From Desulfovibrio sp. (GTDB lineage Bacteria; Desulfobacterota; Desulfovibrionia; Desulfovibrionales; Desulfovibrionaceae), in assembly GCF_019424165.1 (NCBI RefSeq), contig NZ_JAHZAA010000025.1, positions 410-12,328 on the forward strand: DNA of 11,919 bases. Direction: 5' to 3'. The notes under the pieces are model-generated. The model ran no database searches, was not told the origin of the DNA, and worked only from the letters and a program-made list of their open reading frames with translations. Shown here piece after piece: positions 1 through 6,206 of the stretch. The number at the start of each line of letters is the position of its first letter. Within the stretch, counting starts at the first letter, position 1. A program made the position numbers and the translations under genes.

Positions 1-1
1 G

Positions 2-88
2 ACTCCTGAGAAAGCGGAGGTTGAGGCGGGTTACAAGGCTGGCTGGAAGGAAAGGGGCGGGAATTATCAGCGTGAAACAAGAATATAA
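2..88 (+). CDS. possible C-terminal end of a rightward gene (partial, uncertain)
   Basis: Reading from base 2, 28 codons stay open until a TAA at 86-88. The peptide has an ordinary look (charged, with a Gly-Tyr-Lys-Ala-Gly-Trp stretch) and would be the tail of a gene entering from the left edge, convergent with the operon. No family can be named from so short a piece. Base 3 begins another open frame of about the same quality, and a leftward promoter-like sequence overlaps the end, so this may not be coding at all. Confidence 0.2.
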   Translation, partial: TPEKAEVEAGYKAGWKERGGNYQRETRI

Positions 89-108
89 AATGCAGACGGT
101 AATTGCAA
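80..108 (-). promoter_or_regulatory. possible sigma70-type promoter reading leftward out of the window
   Basis: On the minus strand TTGCAA (108-103) is followed after exactly 17 bases by TATTCT (85-80), close to the -35/-10 consensus. Transcription would start near base 73 and run off the left edge. If real, the neighbour on the left is another leftward gene with its own promoter, independent of the microcompartment operon. This conflicts with the weak rightward tail at 2-88; only one of the two is likely right. Confidence 0.35.
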
Positions 109-286
109 CCGATAGGCGTTCTCAACGTGCTGTATCTTGAGCGCATGTGCTGCAATGTGTCAGATAATTATCCAGGCACAGGCTGTGTGAGATAACTCGT
201 GGCAAATGCCGCGGTTCGTAAACAGAAACAGACGGCGAGCGCCAGTCGGCAGAACAGGATACTGACTCGGTGAGGGGCTTTGCGGT
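89..286. other. gene-free region downstream of the operon
   Basis: No convincing reading frame is present between the last operon gene and the left edge. It holds the direct repeats and the promoter-like -35 element described separately. I looked for a GC-rich hairpin followed by a T-run that would end the leftward operon and found none, so termination may be Rho-dependent or lie further left. Confidence 0.5.
156..195. repeat. pair of 12-bp direct repeats, operator-like
   Basis: TGTGTCAGATAA (156-167) and TGTGTGAGATAA (184-195) match at 11 of 12 bases and lie 28 bp apart start to start. The first copy overlaps a perfect 10-bp palindrome GATAATTATC (163-172). The repeats lie upstream of the leftward promoter-like sequence at 80-108, in a gene-free stretch, so a regulator-binding site is a reasonable guess. 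Nothing identifies the regulator. Confidence 0.35.
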
Positions 287-721
287 TCAGGCGAACAGGG
301 CCGGTTCGCTGCGCCGCAGCGTATCCAGGCCTTCGCCGCCGATAGCGCTGAGGGCATATATTTTTTGCAGGCCGGCATTGTGCAGAAAGCGCGCTGCGCG
401 GTCCTGAGAGGCTTCTGGCAAGTCTATTTTAGTAATGATACCTATGACATGCCGGTTGAATATGCGGGCAAGCCCAGGAGGAAAAGCGGATGTTCTGCGT
501 GCGGCGTCCTGAATAAAAAGCAGGCTGTCGCAATCTGCCGCAGTCGTGATGAGCGCGCGGTAAAAGCGTCTGTTTTCAAGAAATTCCGGCGGCGGGATAA
601 TAAAGCGTCCCGCGTACTCCACAGCCAGCGGCTGCGGCATGAACACGGGGGCCTGACCCAGGGCGCGGGCAAGACTGCGCCTGCCCGCGCCCCGTTCTCC
701 CATAATCATGATACGCCGCAT
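287..721 (-). CDS. PduV/EutP-like P-loop protein with degenerate Walker A
   Basis: A 144-residue protein of the EutP/PduV family, small Ras-like P-loop proteins found in Pdu, Eut and GRM loci. In the Pdu system PduV has been linked to the outside of the microcompartment and to its movement or positioning; its biochemical role is unsettled. Family features seen: an MRRIMIMGERGAG start at residues 1-13, a central region with FYRALITTAADCDSL (about 50-64), and an IITKID motif in the place of the guanine-specificity NKxD. The Walker A is unusual: EutP-type proteins read GxxGAGKTT, whereas here the invariant Lys and the following Ser/Thr are both Arg (residues 14-15). Nucleotide binding may therefore be weakened or lost. 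Last gene of the operon, starting 7 bases after the EutS-like gene, with GAGG just upstream. Confidence 0.85.
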   Translation of the reverse strand: MRRIMIMGERGAGRRSLARALGQAPVFMPQPLAVEYAGRFIIPPPEFLENRRFYRALITTAADCDSLLFIQDAARRTSAFPPGLARIFNRHVIGIITKIDLPEASQDRAARFLHNAGLQKIYALSAIGGEGLDTLRRSEPALFA

Positions 722-728
722 CAGGGCC

Positions 729-1076
729 TCAGGATCTGGTCATATCGGTAAGGTCGTAGCGCAGCACACTGCCGAAATACTGTAATACTTCGCGCAGGGC
801 CGCCTCCACGCTGGCCACATCGCCCGTGATCAGCAGGGAACCGCCGAAGCGGTCAAGAAAGCCGATGTCAACGCTGGCGGCCTTGGTGGCTATGTCTGCG
901 GCGATGATCACGCCTTCGCAGGGAGTGATGGTCAGAATGCCGATGGCCGTAGCGCATTCATCATCCAGCCCGAGCTTAAGGTAGATGCCTTTTTGCGGGC
1001 TGGCAATGAGATGCGCCAGGGTGATCTGTCTGCCCGGCACATACTCTTGTATGATGCGTTGTTTGGTCTCTTCCAT
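729..1076 (-). CDS. EutS/PduU-type BMC-H shell protein (circularly permuted)
   Basis: A 115-residue microcompartment shell protein of the EutS/PduU type, a permuted BMC fold that forms hexamers, typically with a small N-terminal beta-barrel capping the pore. The N-terminal segment RIIQEYVPGRQITLAHLIASP, here interrupted only by my reading limits and spanning residues 7-27, is characteristic of EutS, as are GILTITPCEGVIIAADIATKAA (about 46-67) and the FLDRFGGSLLITGDV stretch (about 74-88), ending in YDLTDMTRS. Full family length. It follows pduT by 46 bases. Only a weak Shine-Dalgarno-like GGTGAAG is seen before the ATG. A shell role is certain at family level; whether the pore is open is not visible. 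Confidence 0.93.
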   Translation of the reverse strand: MEETKQRIIQEYVPGRQITLAHLIASPQKGIYLKLGLDDECATAIGILTITPCEGVIIAADIATKAASVDIGFLDRFGGSLLITGDVASVEAALREVLQYFGSVLRYDLTDMTRS

Positions 1077-1122
1077 CTTTGCTTCACCGTCGCGTGCTTA
1101 TTGCTGAAGAGCCTGATAGGGC

Positions 1123-1674
1123 CTACAGCAACTGTTTTTTCAGGTCCTCACTAGGTGAGGGAATGACAATTTTGCTGACCACGGGGCCGCCTTCGGTCAC
1201 GTTGGCAACGCCCGCATCCACCGATGACTGCACGGCGCTGACTTCTCCGGTCATGATTACAAACGCCTTGCCGCCAAGTCCGGCAGAGAGGCGCAGTTCC
1301 AGCAGGCGCACATCACCCGCCTTGGCGGCGGCGTCGGCTGCCAGAACACAGGAGGCCGCCGTGTAGGTTTCAATCACGCCAAGGGCGTTGATGCGACCCT
1401 GAATGGCCGTGCCGTTCATGGCAGGAACGACATCTTCATGCACATTGGGGATGATAAAGCTGTCTACAACAAGGTCCGCGCCCAGCTTGAGACCGGTCTG
1501 CACGGAGCTTGTCACCGCGCCCGTGTCGCCGGTGATGATCACAAGATACCTGCCCGGGCAGGTGGGGCGGGCCATGACCAGCTCCACATTGGCGGCTTTG
1601 ATCATTTCGTCAGCCGTTTGAATGCCCATGCCGATGCTGCTCAGTTCAACGCAGCCGATAGTACGTAATTTCAT
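1123..1674 (-). CDS. pduT: PduT-type tandem BMC-T shell protein with pore cysteine
   Basis: A 183-residue protein made of two BMC domains (about 4-90 and 95-180), the arrangement that forms trimeric pseudohexameric shell tiles. In Salmonella PduT, Cys38 from each of three subunits holds a [4Fe-4S] cluster at the central pore. The equivalent residue here is Cys39 in a T-C-P-G-R-Y context that matches the PduT CPGK loop, so a pore cluster is inferred. The second domain has GLGGKAFVIMTGEVSAV. The ATG lies 11 bases after the pduS stop with GAGGGGTAAGG ahead of it, so the two are probably translationally coupled. This pairing supports electron transfer from PduS through the shell. Confidence 0.92.
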   Translation of the reverse strand: MKLRTIGCVELSSIGMGIQTADEMIKAANVELVMARPTCPGRYLVIITGDTGAVTSSVQTGLKLGADLVVDSFIIPNVHEDVVPAMNGTAIQGRINALGVIETYTAASCVLAADAAAKAGDVRLLELRLSAGLGGKAFVIMTGEVSAVQSSVDAGVANVTEGGPVVSKIVIPSPSEDLKKQLL

Positions 1675-1685
1675 GCCCTTACCCC

Positions 1686-3011
1686 TCAGGCCTTGATGGT
1701 GATGATGCCGTTTTCAACCGCGCTGACCGTGCCTTTGATACTGGCATGCACGCGCGCGCCCATAGCCCCTTCGGGGATTTCGCCGATAAGGTCGCCCACA
1801 TTGACGCTCTGGCCCACAGAAACCACAGACAAAGCAGGAGCGCCGATATGCTGCTTCAGCGGAATGCGCACCTCTGTCGGTTCAAAGTCCCCGGCAAAGG
1901 GGGGATGGGCCTCGTAATCCGCCAGGCCGAGGCGGCTCACAAGGCGGCTTGTAGGAATGCGGCGTTCTTCGCGAAAGCGCGATGTGGCAAGAGGGCGTCC
2001 GTCATATTCCCATTTGATGCCCGCCTTCATCAGTTCCTGTTTGAGCATGGCATTGACTTCACGAGGTGAAAGGCCCATGGGGCAGGCGAATTTTTCGCAA
2101 ATGCCGCATTCGGAGCAGAGCAGGGCTTCTTTCGCCATGGGATTGCTGATGGTCTGCCCGTCGAGAACCCGCATGAGTTTGTGCGGATGCAGCTTGTGAC
2201 CGAGCAGGTTACGGGGGCATAGGTCAGTGCATTGAGAGCACTGACAGCATACGGTGTTTGTAAGGCGCTTGACCACATGCGGATCCATTACCTTGCGGTT
2301 CACCACATTATGGTCCGGCGGCAGCACCAGCAGGCCGCTGGTGGTTTTTGTAACCGGCTGGTCCGCATCGGGCAGTACGCGGCCCATCATGGGGCCGCCG
2401 TCCACCACGCGGTATTCGCTGATGGTGGTTCCACCGGCAAAATCGAGAACTTCAGCCACGCGGGTGCCTACAGGCACGCGTACCACCATGGGCCGGGCCA
2501 CTTCGCAGCCGACCGTAAGGTAGCGGTGGGTGACAGGCTTGCCGTCCAGCGCGTGAGCAATATTGAAAAGGCTTTCCACATTGCTGACCACTGCGCCGAT
2601 TTGCAGCGGTATGCCGCGCTCGGGTACAATGCCGCCCAGCACTTCGTAAACCATGACCTGTTCGTCACCGGCAGGGTAGAAATCGCCCATTTCAAAAGCT
2701 TCAAGGCGACCTTGACCACGTCGGGCCACGGCTTCGCGCACACTTTTCATGGCGGCTGCGTGCTTGCCCTTAAGGCAGACAACGCCCCGGTTTGCGCCGG
2801 TACAGTCCATCATGGCTTCAAGGCCGCGCAGCATGACGTCCACCTGTTCTTCCATAAGGTAGGGGTCGCTCATGAGCAGGGGTTCGCAGCTGGCGCCGTT
2901 GACCAGCACCGTTTGCGCCGTGGCGTCAGCCTTTACATGGGTGGGCAGTCCCGCCCCGCCAGCGCCCACAACGCCAGCCTGGCGTATGGCGTCTACAATT
3001 GCTTTTCCCAT
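1686..3011 (-). CDS. pduS: PduS-like RnfC-type flavo-iron-sulfur protein
   Basis: A 441-residue PduS/RnfC-family protein, about family length. Seen: a glycine-rich GAGGAGLP motif (about 16-23), as in the RnfC/NuoF flavin and NADH fold; a ferredoxin-type Cys set C255-C258-C261-C265 (with an extra C256); a second set C299-C302-C305-C310; and a C-terminal part rich in G and V ending in GTVSAVENGIITIKA, resembling the barrel-sandwich region of RnfC. In Pdu systems PduS reduces cob(II)alamin. No cobalamin enzyme is visible here, so a more general job, moving electrons between internal NADH and the outside via PduT, is inferred. The ATG is preceded by GAGAGG. It is first after the 286-bp structured spacer and may be expressed as a semi-separate unit with pduT, the EutS-like gene and the PduV-like gene. 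Confidence 0.92.
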   Translation of the reverse strand: MGKAIVDAIRQAGVVGAGGAGLPTHVKADATAQTVLVNGASCEPLLMSDPYLMEEQVDVMLRGLEAMMDCTGANRGVVCLKGKHAAAMKSVREAVARRGQGRLEAFEMGDFYPAGDEQVMVYEVLGGIVPERGIPLQIGAVVSNVESLFNIAHALDGKPVTHRYLTVGCEVARPMVVRVPVGTRVAEVLDFAGGTTISEYRVVDGGPMMGRVLPDADQPVTKTTSGLLVLPPDHNVVNRKVMDPHVVKRLTNTVCCQCSQCTDLCPRNLLGHKLHPHKLMRVLDGQTISNPMAKEALLCSECGICEKFACPMGLSPREVNAMLKQELMKAGIKWEYDGRPLATSRFREERRIPTSRLVSRLGLADYEAHPPFAGDFEPTEVRIPLKQHIGAPALSVVSVGQSVNVGDLIGEIPEGAMGARVHASIKGTVSAVENGIITIKA

Positions 3012-3080
3012 GGTTTCCTCTCGGGTGATTTAGCATTTCATCATTGAAAATTCCGTGCAAAGCGCAGGCCCTGACGGTAC

Positions 3081-3125
3081 AAAGCCCGCGCAGCAAAGCG
3101 GGATAAGGTTGTGCAGGCGGGCTTT
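3081..3125 (-). promoter_or_regulatory. mutually exclusive hairpins upstream of pduS
   Basis: AAAGCCCGC (3081-3089) can pair perfectly with GCGGGCTTT (3117-3125), 9 bp around a 27-nt loop. The same CCCGC (3085-3089) can instead pair with GCGGG at 3098-3102, giving a smaller hairpin. Only one can form at a time, the architecture of an attenuator or other RNA switch. No U-run follows on the minus strand, so a classical intrinsic terminator is not supported. It lies about 70-115 bases upstream of the pduS ATG. Confidence 0.35.
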
Positions 3126-3177
3126 GCCGCTGTGCAGACAACCGCGATTGCAAAATACTCTGTAGTTCAATCCTGTT

Positions 3178-3220
3178 GGCAGTTTTCTGCCTGACCGGAG
3201 GAAGAGGTTCCTCCGGTCTG
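3178..3220 (-). other. two adjacent perfect hairpins in the ADH-pduS spacer
   Basis: GGCAG-TTTT-CTGCC (3178-3191) is followed at once by an 11-bp perfect stem, GACCGGAGGAA (3193-3203) with TTCCTCCGGTC (3208-3218), closed by a 4-base loop. Both are on the transcribed strand downstream of the alcohol dehydrogenase gene. No U-run follows on the minus strand, so they look more like mRNA 3'-end stabilisers, processing sites or partial terminators than a standard terminator. Confidence 0.5.
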
Positions 3221-3242
3221 AAATCCGGGCCGTTTTGCGTGT

Positions 3243-3256
3243 GCGCCTGAAGGCGC
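3243..3256 (-). other. short GC hairpin after the alcohol dehydrogenase gene
   Basis: GCGCC (3243-3247) and GGCGC (3252-3256) form a 5-bp stem with a TGAA loop, about 40 bases downstream of the alcohol dehydrogenase stop. A T6 run at 3267-3272 lies on the plus-strand side, so it could end a rightward transcript, but no rightward gene precedes it. It adds to the dense secondary structure of this spacer. Confidence 0.3.
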
Positions 3257-3297
3257 GTAAACAGCGTTTTTTACCCTGTCCGGCCTTGTGCCTGTAA

Positions 3298-4404
3298 TTA
3301 CCAGACGCGCTCGAACAGACTCACAAGGTCATCGCGCGAGGGCATGCGCGGATTGCTTTGCGTGCAGATGTCTTCAAGGGCATTGGCGGCCATGGCGTCA
3401 AGATTGCGCCGGTATTCGCCTTCATCGACCTTGAGTTCCCTCACGCGCGCGGGAATGCCCAGCGAAGTGTTGAGGTCGCGCACGGCTGCCACCAGGTTAC
3501 GGGTTCCTTCCTCCACCGTGGCGGCGGGCAAACCTGCCATTTCGGCGATTTCGCGATACTTCACGCCCGCATCAAAGCTGTTGAAGTCAATGACAATGGG
3601 CAGCAGCACCGCGTTGGCCAGGCCGTGAGGAATGTGGAACTGGCCGCCAAGGCTGTGGGCCATGCTGTGCGTAATGCCAAGCCCGCTGTTGGTGAAGGCC
3701 AGGCCGGCCATGCAGGAACCTATGAGCATGTTGTCTCTGGCTACCATATCATCACCTTGTTCATAGGCGCGGTGCAGGTAGGTAAAGACGTTGCGTATGG
3801 CCCGTTCGGCGTATATGGCCGTAAAAACGTTGCTGTGACGCGAGGTGTAGGCTTCCACAGCATGGGTAAGCACGTCCATGCCGGTGGAGGCGGTCACATG
3901 CGGTGGCACGGTGCGCGTAAAACGGGCGTCAAGGATGGCCGCATCCGGAATGAGCAGTTCGTCATTAAGAGGAATTTTGACCGCATTGACCTTGTCGGTG
4001 ATGACGGCGATGGAGGTCACTTCTGACCCGGTGCCGCTGGTCGTGGGAATGGCCACCAGCATGGCTTTGCGGTCGCGGGCGGCTTTGTGCCCGAAGTAGG
4101 AAATGGCTTTGGCCATGTCAATGGCCGAGCCGCCGCCGAGAGCAAGAATCATGTCTGCCTTGCTGCGCAGAAAATGTCCCGTGGCTTCCACCACGGCCTG
4201 CAGTGTGGGGTCCGGCTCCACACCTGAAAAAATGCTGAAGCCTATCCCTTTACGTTTCAAGTGGCTTACGGCCTGATCGGCAAAGCCGCTTTTGACCATA
4301 AAGGGGTCAGTTACCACAAAGGCGTGACTGGCGGGGAAACTTTCAAGGGTTTCCAGCGCGTAGGGGCCGTAGCAGATTTTCGTCTTTCCGTAGAACTGGG
4401 TCAC
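3298..4404 (-). CDS. cutO: iron-dependent (group III) alcohol dehydrogenase, ethanol-forming
   Basis: A 368-residue iron-type alcohol dehydrogenase, full length for the family and close to EutG, PduQ and CutO. It would reduce acetaldehyde to ethanol inside the microcompartment, regenerating the NAD+ used by the aldehyde dehydrogenase. Seen: the nucleotide-binding LALGGGSAIDMAKA (about 87-100) and TTSGTGSEVT (121-130). The four expected iron ligands are Asp177, His181, His246 and His260; the 4- and 14-residue spacings match the family. No obvious encapsulation helix is seen at either end. The start is GTG, supported by GGAGG five bases upstream; the segment before it carries no better start. 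An 84-base spacer with a strong hairpin separates it from the upstream shell gene. The cut name assumes a choline locus; eutG-like is equally accurate by sequence. Confidence 0.9.
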   Translation of the reverse strand: MTQFYGKTKICYGPYALETLESFPASHAFVVTDPFMVKSGFADQAVSHLKRKGIGFSIFSGVEPDPTLQAVVEATGHFLRSKADMILALGGGSAIDMAKAISYFGHKAARDRKAMLVAIPTTSGTGSEVTSIAVITDKVNAVKIPLNDELLIPDAAILDARFTRTVPPHVTASTGMDVLTHAVEAYTSRHSNVFTAIYAERAIRNVFTYLHRAYEQGDDMVARDNMLIGSCMAGLAFTNSGLGITHSMAHSLGGQFHIPHGLANAVLLPIVIDFNSFDAGVKYREIAEMAGLPAATVEEGTRNLVAAVRDLNTSLGIPARVRELKVDEGEYRRNLDAMAANALEDICTQSNPRMPSRDDLVSLFERVW

Positions 4405-4421
4405 GTTATCCTCCGAGGCGT

Positions 4422-4449
4422 ACGCGGGGGCGGAAAAAAGCCCCCGCGT
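4422..4449 (-). other. strong hairpin between BMC-H and alcohol dehydrogenase genes
   Basis: A perfect 10-bp stem, ACGCGGGGGC (4422-4431) with GCCCCCGCGT (4440-4449), encloses an 8-base loop that reads CUUUUUUCC-like on the transcript side. It begins 39 bases past the BMC-H stop and ends just ahead of the GGAGG that serves the GTG of the alcohol dehydrogenase. The U-run is in the loop rather than after the stem, so full termination is unlikely. mRNA stabilisation or processing is the better reading. Confidence 0.55.
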
Positions 4450-4488
4450 TACCGTCGTGTGGTCTGGTCAGTAAAGCCTTGCCCGGCC

Positions 4489-4773
4489 TTACCTGCATTT
4501 GGGCAGAATCATTTCCACTTCTTCATGGGGACGGGGAATCACGTGCACGCTCACCAGGTCGCCCACGCGCGAAGCGGCGGCAGCGCCGGCATCGGTGGCA
4601 GCCTTTACAGCGCCCACATCGCCACGAACCATCACAGTTACAAGACCGGAACCCACCTGCTCACGGCCGATCAGGGTCACGTTGGCAGCCTTCACCATGG
4701 CGTCAGCAGCCTCAACAGCACCTACAAGCCCACGGGTTTCAATCATACCCAAAGCGTCAGTCATCGTCGCCAT
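4489..4773 (-). CDS. canonical BMC-H hexameric shell protein, copy 2 (pore GSG)
   Basis: A 94-residue single-domain BMC shell protein of the PduA/PduJ/EutM kind, expected to form hexamers that tile the flat facets and let small polar molecules through. The signature ALGMIETRGLVGAVEAADAM starts at residue 7, and VSVHVIPRP lies at about 74-82. The pore loop reads EQVGSGLV (residues 38-45). It is 80/86 identical (residues 7-92) to the other BMC-H at 8533-8820, with the differences including two in the pore loop. It ends PKCR, so it has a cysteine near the C-terminus that the other lacks. The ATG has AAGGAG at good distance. It sits between a long structured leader (4774-4979) and a strong 3' hairpin, which fits high expression. 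Confidence 0.95.
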   Translation of the reverse strand: MATMTDALGMIETRGLVGAVEAADAMVKAANVTLIGREQVGSGLVTVMVRGDVGAVKAATDAGAAAASRVGDLVSVHVIPRPHEEVEMILPKCR

Positions 4774-4979
4774 TGTTTACTCCTTACCTCAGTTTGTTCT
4801 TCGGGCACGGCCCGAAAGTTTGTTGCAGCGGGCGCTATTGCGTCACGCCGTAATTGTCTGCTGGCGGGCATTCAGTTGGTAGCCGCCGGAACGCCCGGTG
4901 CGGATTTTTTATACATCCGCCCTGCTGTATGTTGCCGTGCAGGCCGGAACCCGTCAGGCAAGCGATACAGTCCAAAAGC
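4774..4979 (-). promoter_or_regulatory. 206-bp leader upstream of BMC-H copy 2 with hairpins
   Basis: No gene is seen here. Two hairpins are clear: TTCGGGC (4800-4806) with GCCCGAA (4810-4816) around a 3-base loop, just upstream of the shell-gene ribosome site; and GCGGAT (4900-4905) with ATCCGC (4915-4920). On the minus strand the second loop contains TATAAAAAAT, an AT-rich island that could hold a -10 element, but I see no matching -35. This is the second-longest spacer inside the operon and a candidate for internal initiation or transcript processing before the abundant shell protein. Confidence 0.3.
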
Positions 4980-5315
4980 CTAGTTATCGAGTCCCTTACC
5001 GATAGCCGTCACAGTTTCCAGCGTGATCTTTTTCAACTCTTCGGGATCGGTAATATTGTAGTGTTGCTTGATGATGGCCGCCACACCGATAAGCAGGTCT
5101 TCCTGTTCGGGGGTGTGGGAGGGCGCAGCGGTTTCGGTATGCTGCCCGCCGCATCCGCAGCATGCAGCCGAAGAGTCACTCCAGGCTACCTCAATGCCGC
5201 GCCTGGTCAGCTCGTCGCGCGCGCCTGCTGTGAGGATTTTGGATCCATCCATCTGCAGGCGGCCGCCGCTGACAAAATCCTGCAGATTGTCCACGGTGAT
5301 CAATGTCTTGCTCAT
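4980..5315 (-). CDS. small EutQ/EutT N-terminus-like protein with a CCxC cluster
   Basis: A 111-residue protein of uncertain function. Its first about 45 residues (LITVDNLQDFVSGG, then KILTAGARDELTRRGIEV) resemble the start of EutQ and EutT, where a LIT-type helix is followed by a TPxAR-type helix-turn. The catalytic parts of those proteins (cupin/acetate kinase-like in EutQ, adenosyltransferase in EutT) are absent. A C-C-G-C-G-G-Q-H motif at residues 52-59 could bind a metal or Fe-S cluster. The C-terminal third (about 70-111) is a predicted helical segment with LLIGVAAIIKQHYN and ELKKITLETVTAIGKGL. The ATG has GAGAGG ahead of it. It lies between two shell genes, so it may be a shell-associated or assembly factor; that is inference. 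Confidence 0.75.
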   Translation of the reverse strand: MSKTLITVDNLQDFVSGGRLQMDGSKILTAGARDELTRRGIEVAWSDSSAACCGCGGQHTETAAPSHTPEQEDLLIGVAAIIKQHYNITDPEELKKITLETVTAIGKGLDN

Positions 5316-5359
5316 AATTACCTCTCGGGACCGCGCGAGGCGGGTTTCCGGGCGACCAC

Positions 5360-5908
5360 CTACAGGGCCGCTCCTGTAAATGCCTTTACAAGTTCCGCAT
5401 CGGGCTGGGGAATAACCACCATTTGCTGGAGGCTCTTGCCCAGCGCATCGGCTGCTGCCTGTGCGGCTTCGCGCACGGCGGCCACATCACCTGTAAGTAC
5501 AAAGTAGGACTTGCCGCCGATGCCCTGGCCCATAACCAGCCGCATAAGGCTGACTTCGGCTCTTTTTACGGCCGTATCCGCCGCCATGATGCCATCGGCG
5601 GCATTGCGGCATTCAATAACGGCCATGGCCCGGCCGCCCATATGGGCGGGCTGGCGGCGCAGGGCTGCCTGTACTTGCGGTGACACGGGCGAGATGGCGT
5701 ACTTTCCGGCCAGATGAAAACCGGTCTCTTGGGCGGCGCGAAGAGATGTTTCCACAGCCTCGCGGTCGCCTTCGACCAGGATGAGCAGGCGTCCGGCGCA
5801 TATGACCGATGCCCGCACCAGGGTAACAGGTGCGGCCTTGAGCATGGCGTCGGTGATTTCAGCACCGGCCGCTATGCTGCGGCTGTCCACAATGCCCAGA
5901 GTATCCAT
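5360..5908 (-). CDS. tandem BMC-T shell protein with pore cysteine
   Basis: A 182-residue tandem BMC protein, domains about 2-88 and 93-178, expected to form trimers. The first domain opens DTLGIVDSRSIAAGAEITDAM and has V-I-C-A-G-R at residues 35-40. Cys37 falls where PduT holds its [4Fe-4S] cysteine, although the following Pro of the usual C-P-G is Ala. The second domain has GIGGKSYFVLTGDVAAV and ends in a VVIPQPDAELV tail like that of PduT. So it is PduT-like but distinct from the protein at 1123-1674, making two pore-Cys BMC-T proteins in one operon. The ATG lies 3 bases after the EutN stop; GGAG is some 12 bases upstream, so coupling to eutN is likely. Confidence 0.9.
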   Translation of the reverse strand: MDTLGIVDSRSIAAGAEITDAMLKAAPVTLVRASVICAGRLLILVEGDREAVETSLRAAQETGFHLAGKYAISPVSPQVQAALRRQPAHMGGRAMAVIECRNAADGIMAADTAVKRAEVSLMRLVMGQGIGGKSYFVLTGDVAAVREAAQAAADALGKSLQQMVVIPQPDAELVKAFTGAAL

Positions 5909-5911
5909 GGC

Positions 5912-6199
5912 TTATGCGTTCTCCGGTTTTTTGCCCATCATCTCTTCCTGATCGAGAATGCCCACAATGGCGGCATCCACGGGCGTTTCCTGGTTATACA
6001 GGGCCTTGCGGGCGGAACTGCCGGTGGTGATAAGCACCCGCTCGCCAATACCCGCGCCCACACAGTCCACGGCCACAAAGCTTTCAGCCAGCTTGTTGTG
6101 GGCGAGGTCAAGCCGCTGCACCACCATGAGCTTCAGCCCGTTGAGGGAATCTTCTTTGCGGGTGGCCCAAACATTGCCGACAACAATGCCTATAAGCAT
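5912..6199 (-). CDS. eutN: EutN/CcmL-type pentameric vertex protein (BMC-P)
   Basis: A 95-residue member of the EutN/CcmL/PduN family that forms pentamers closing the vertices of polyhedral microcompartments. Seen: the start MLIGIVVGNVWATRKEDSL, followed by LKLMVVQRLD, FVAVDCVGAGIGERVLITTGSSAR (about 42-65, read in two pieces) and the closing PVDAAIVGILD. Length is typical. It is the only pentamer gene in the window, so it probably supplies all vertices. The ATG lies 7 bases after the preceding stop, whose TAG overlaps the likely ribosome site (GTAGGTG). Confidence 0.95.
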   Translation of the reverse strand: MLIGIVVGNVWATRKEDSLNGLKLMVVQRLDLAHNKLAESFVAVDCVGAGIGERVLITTGSSARKALYNQETPVDAAIVGILDQEEMMGKKPENA

Positions 6200-6206
6200 G
6201 TGACAC

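Noticed and set aside
2232..3047. 271-codon plus-strand open frame opposite pduS
   Set aside because: Antisense to a clearly conserved Fe-S flavoprotein. The translation is His/Ala-rich and has no recognisable domain or ribosome site.
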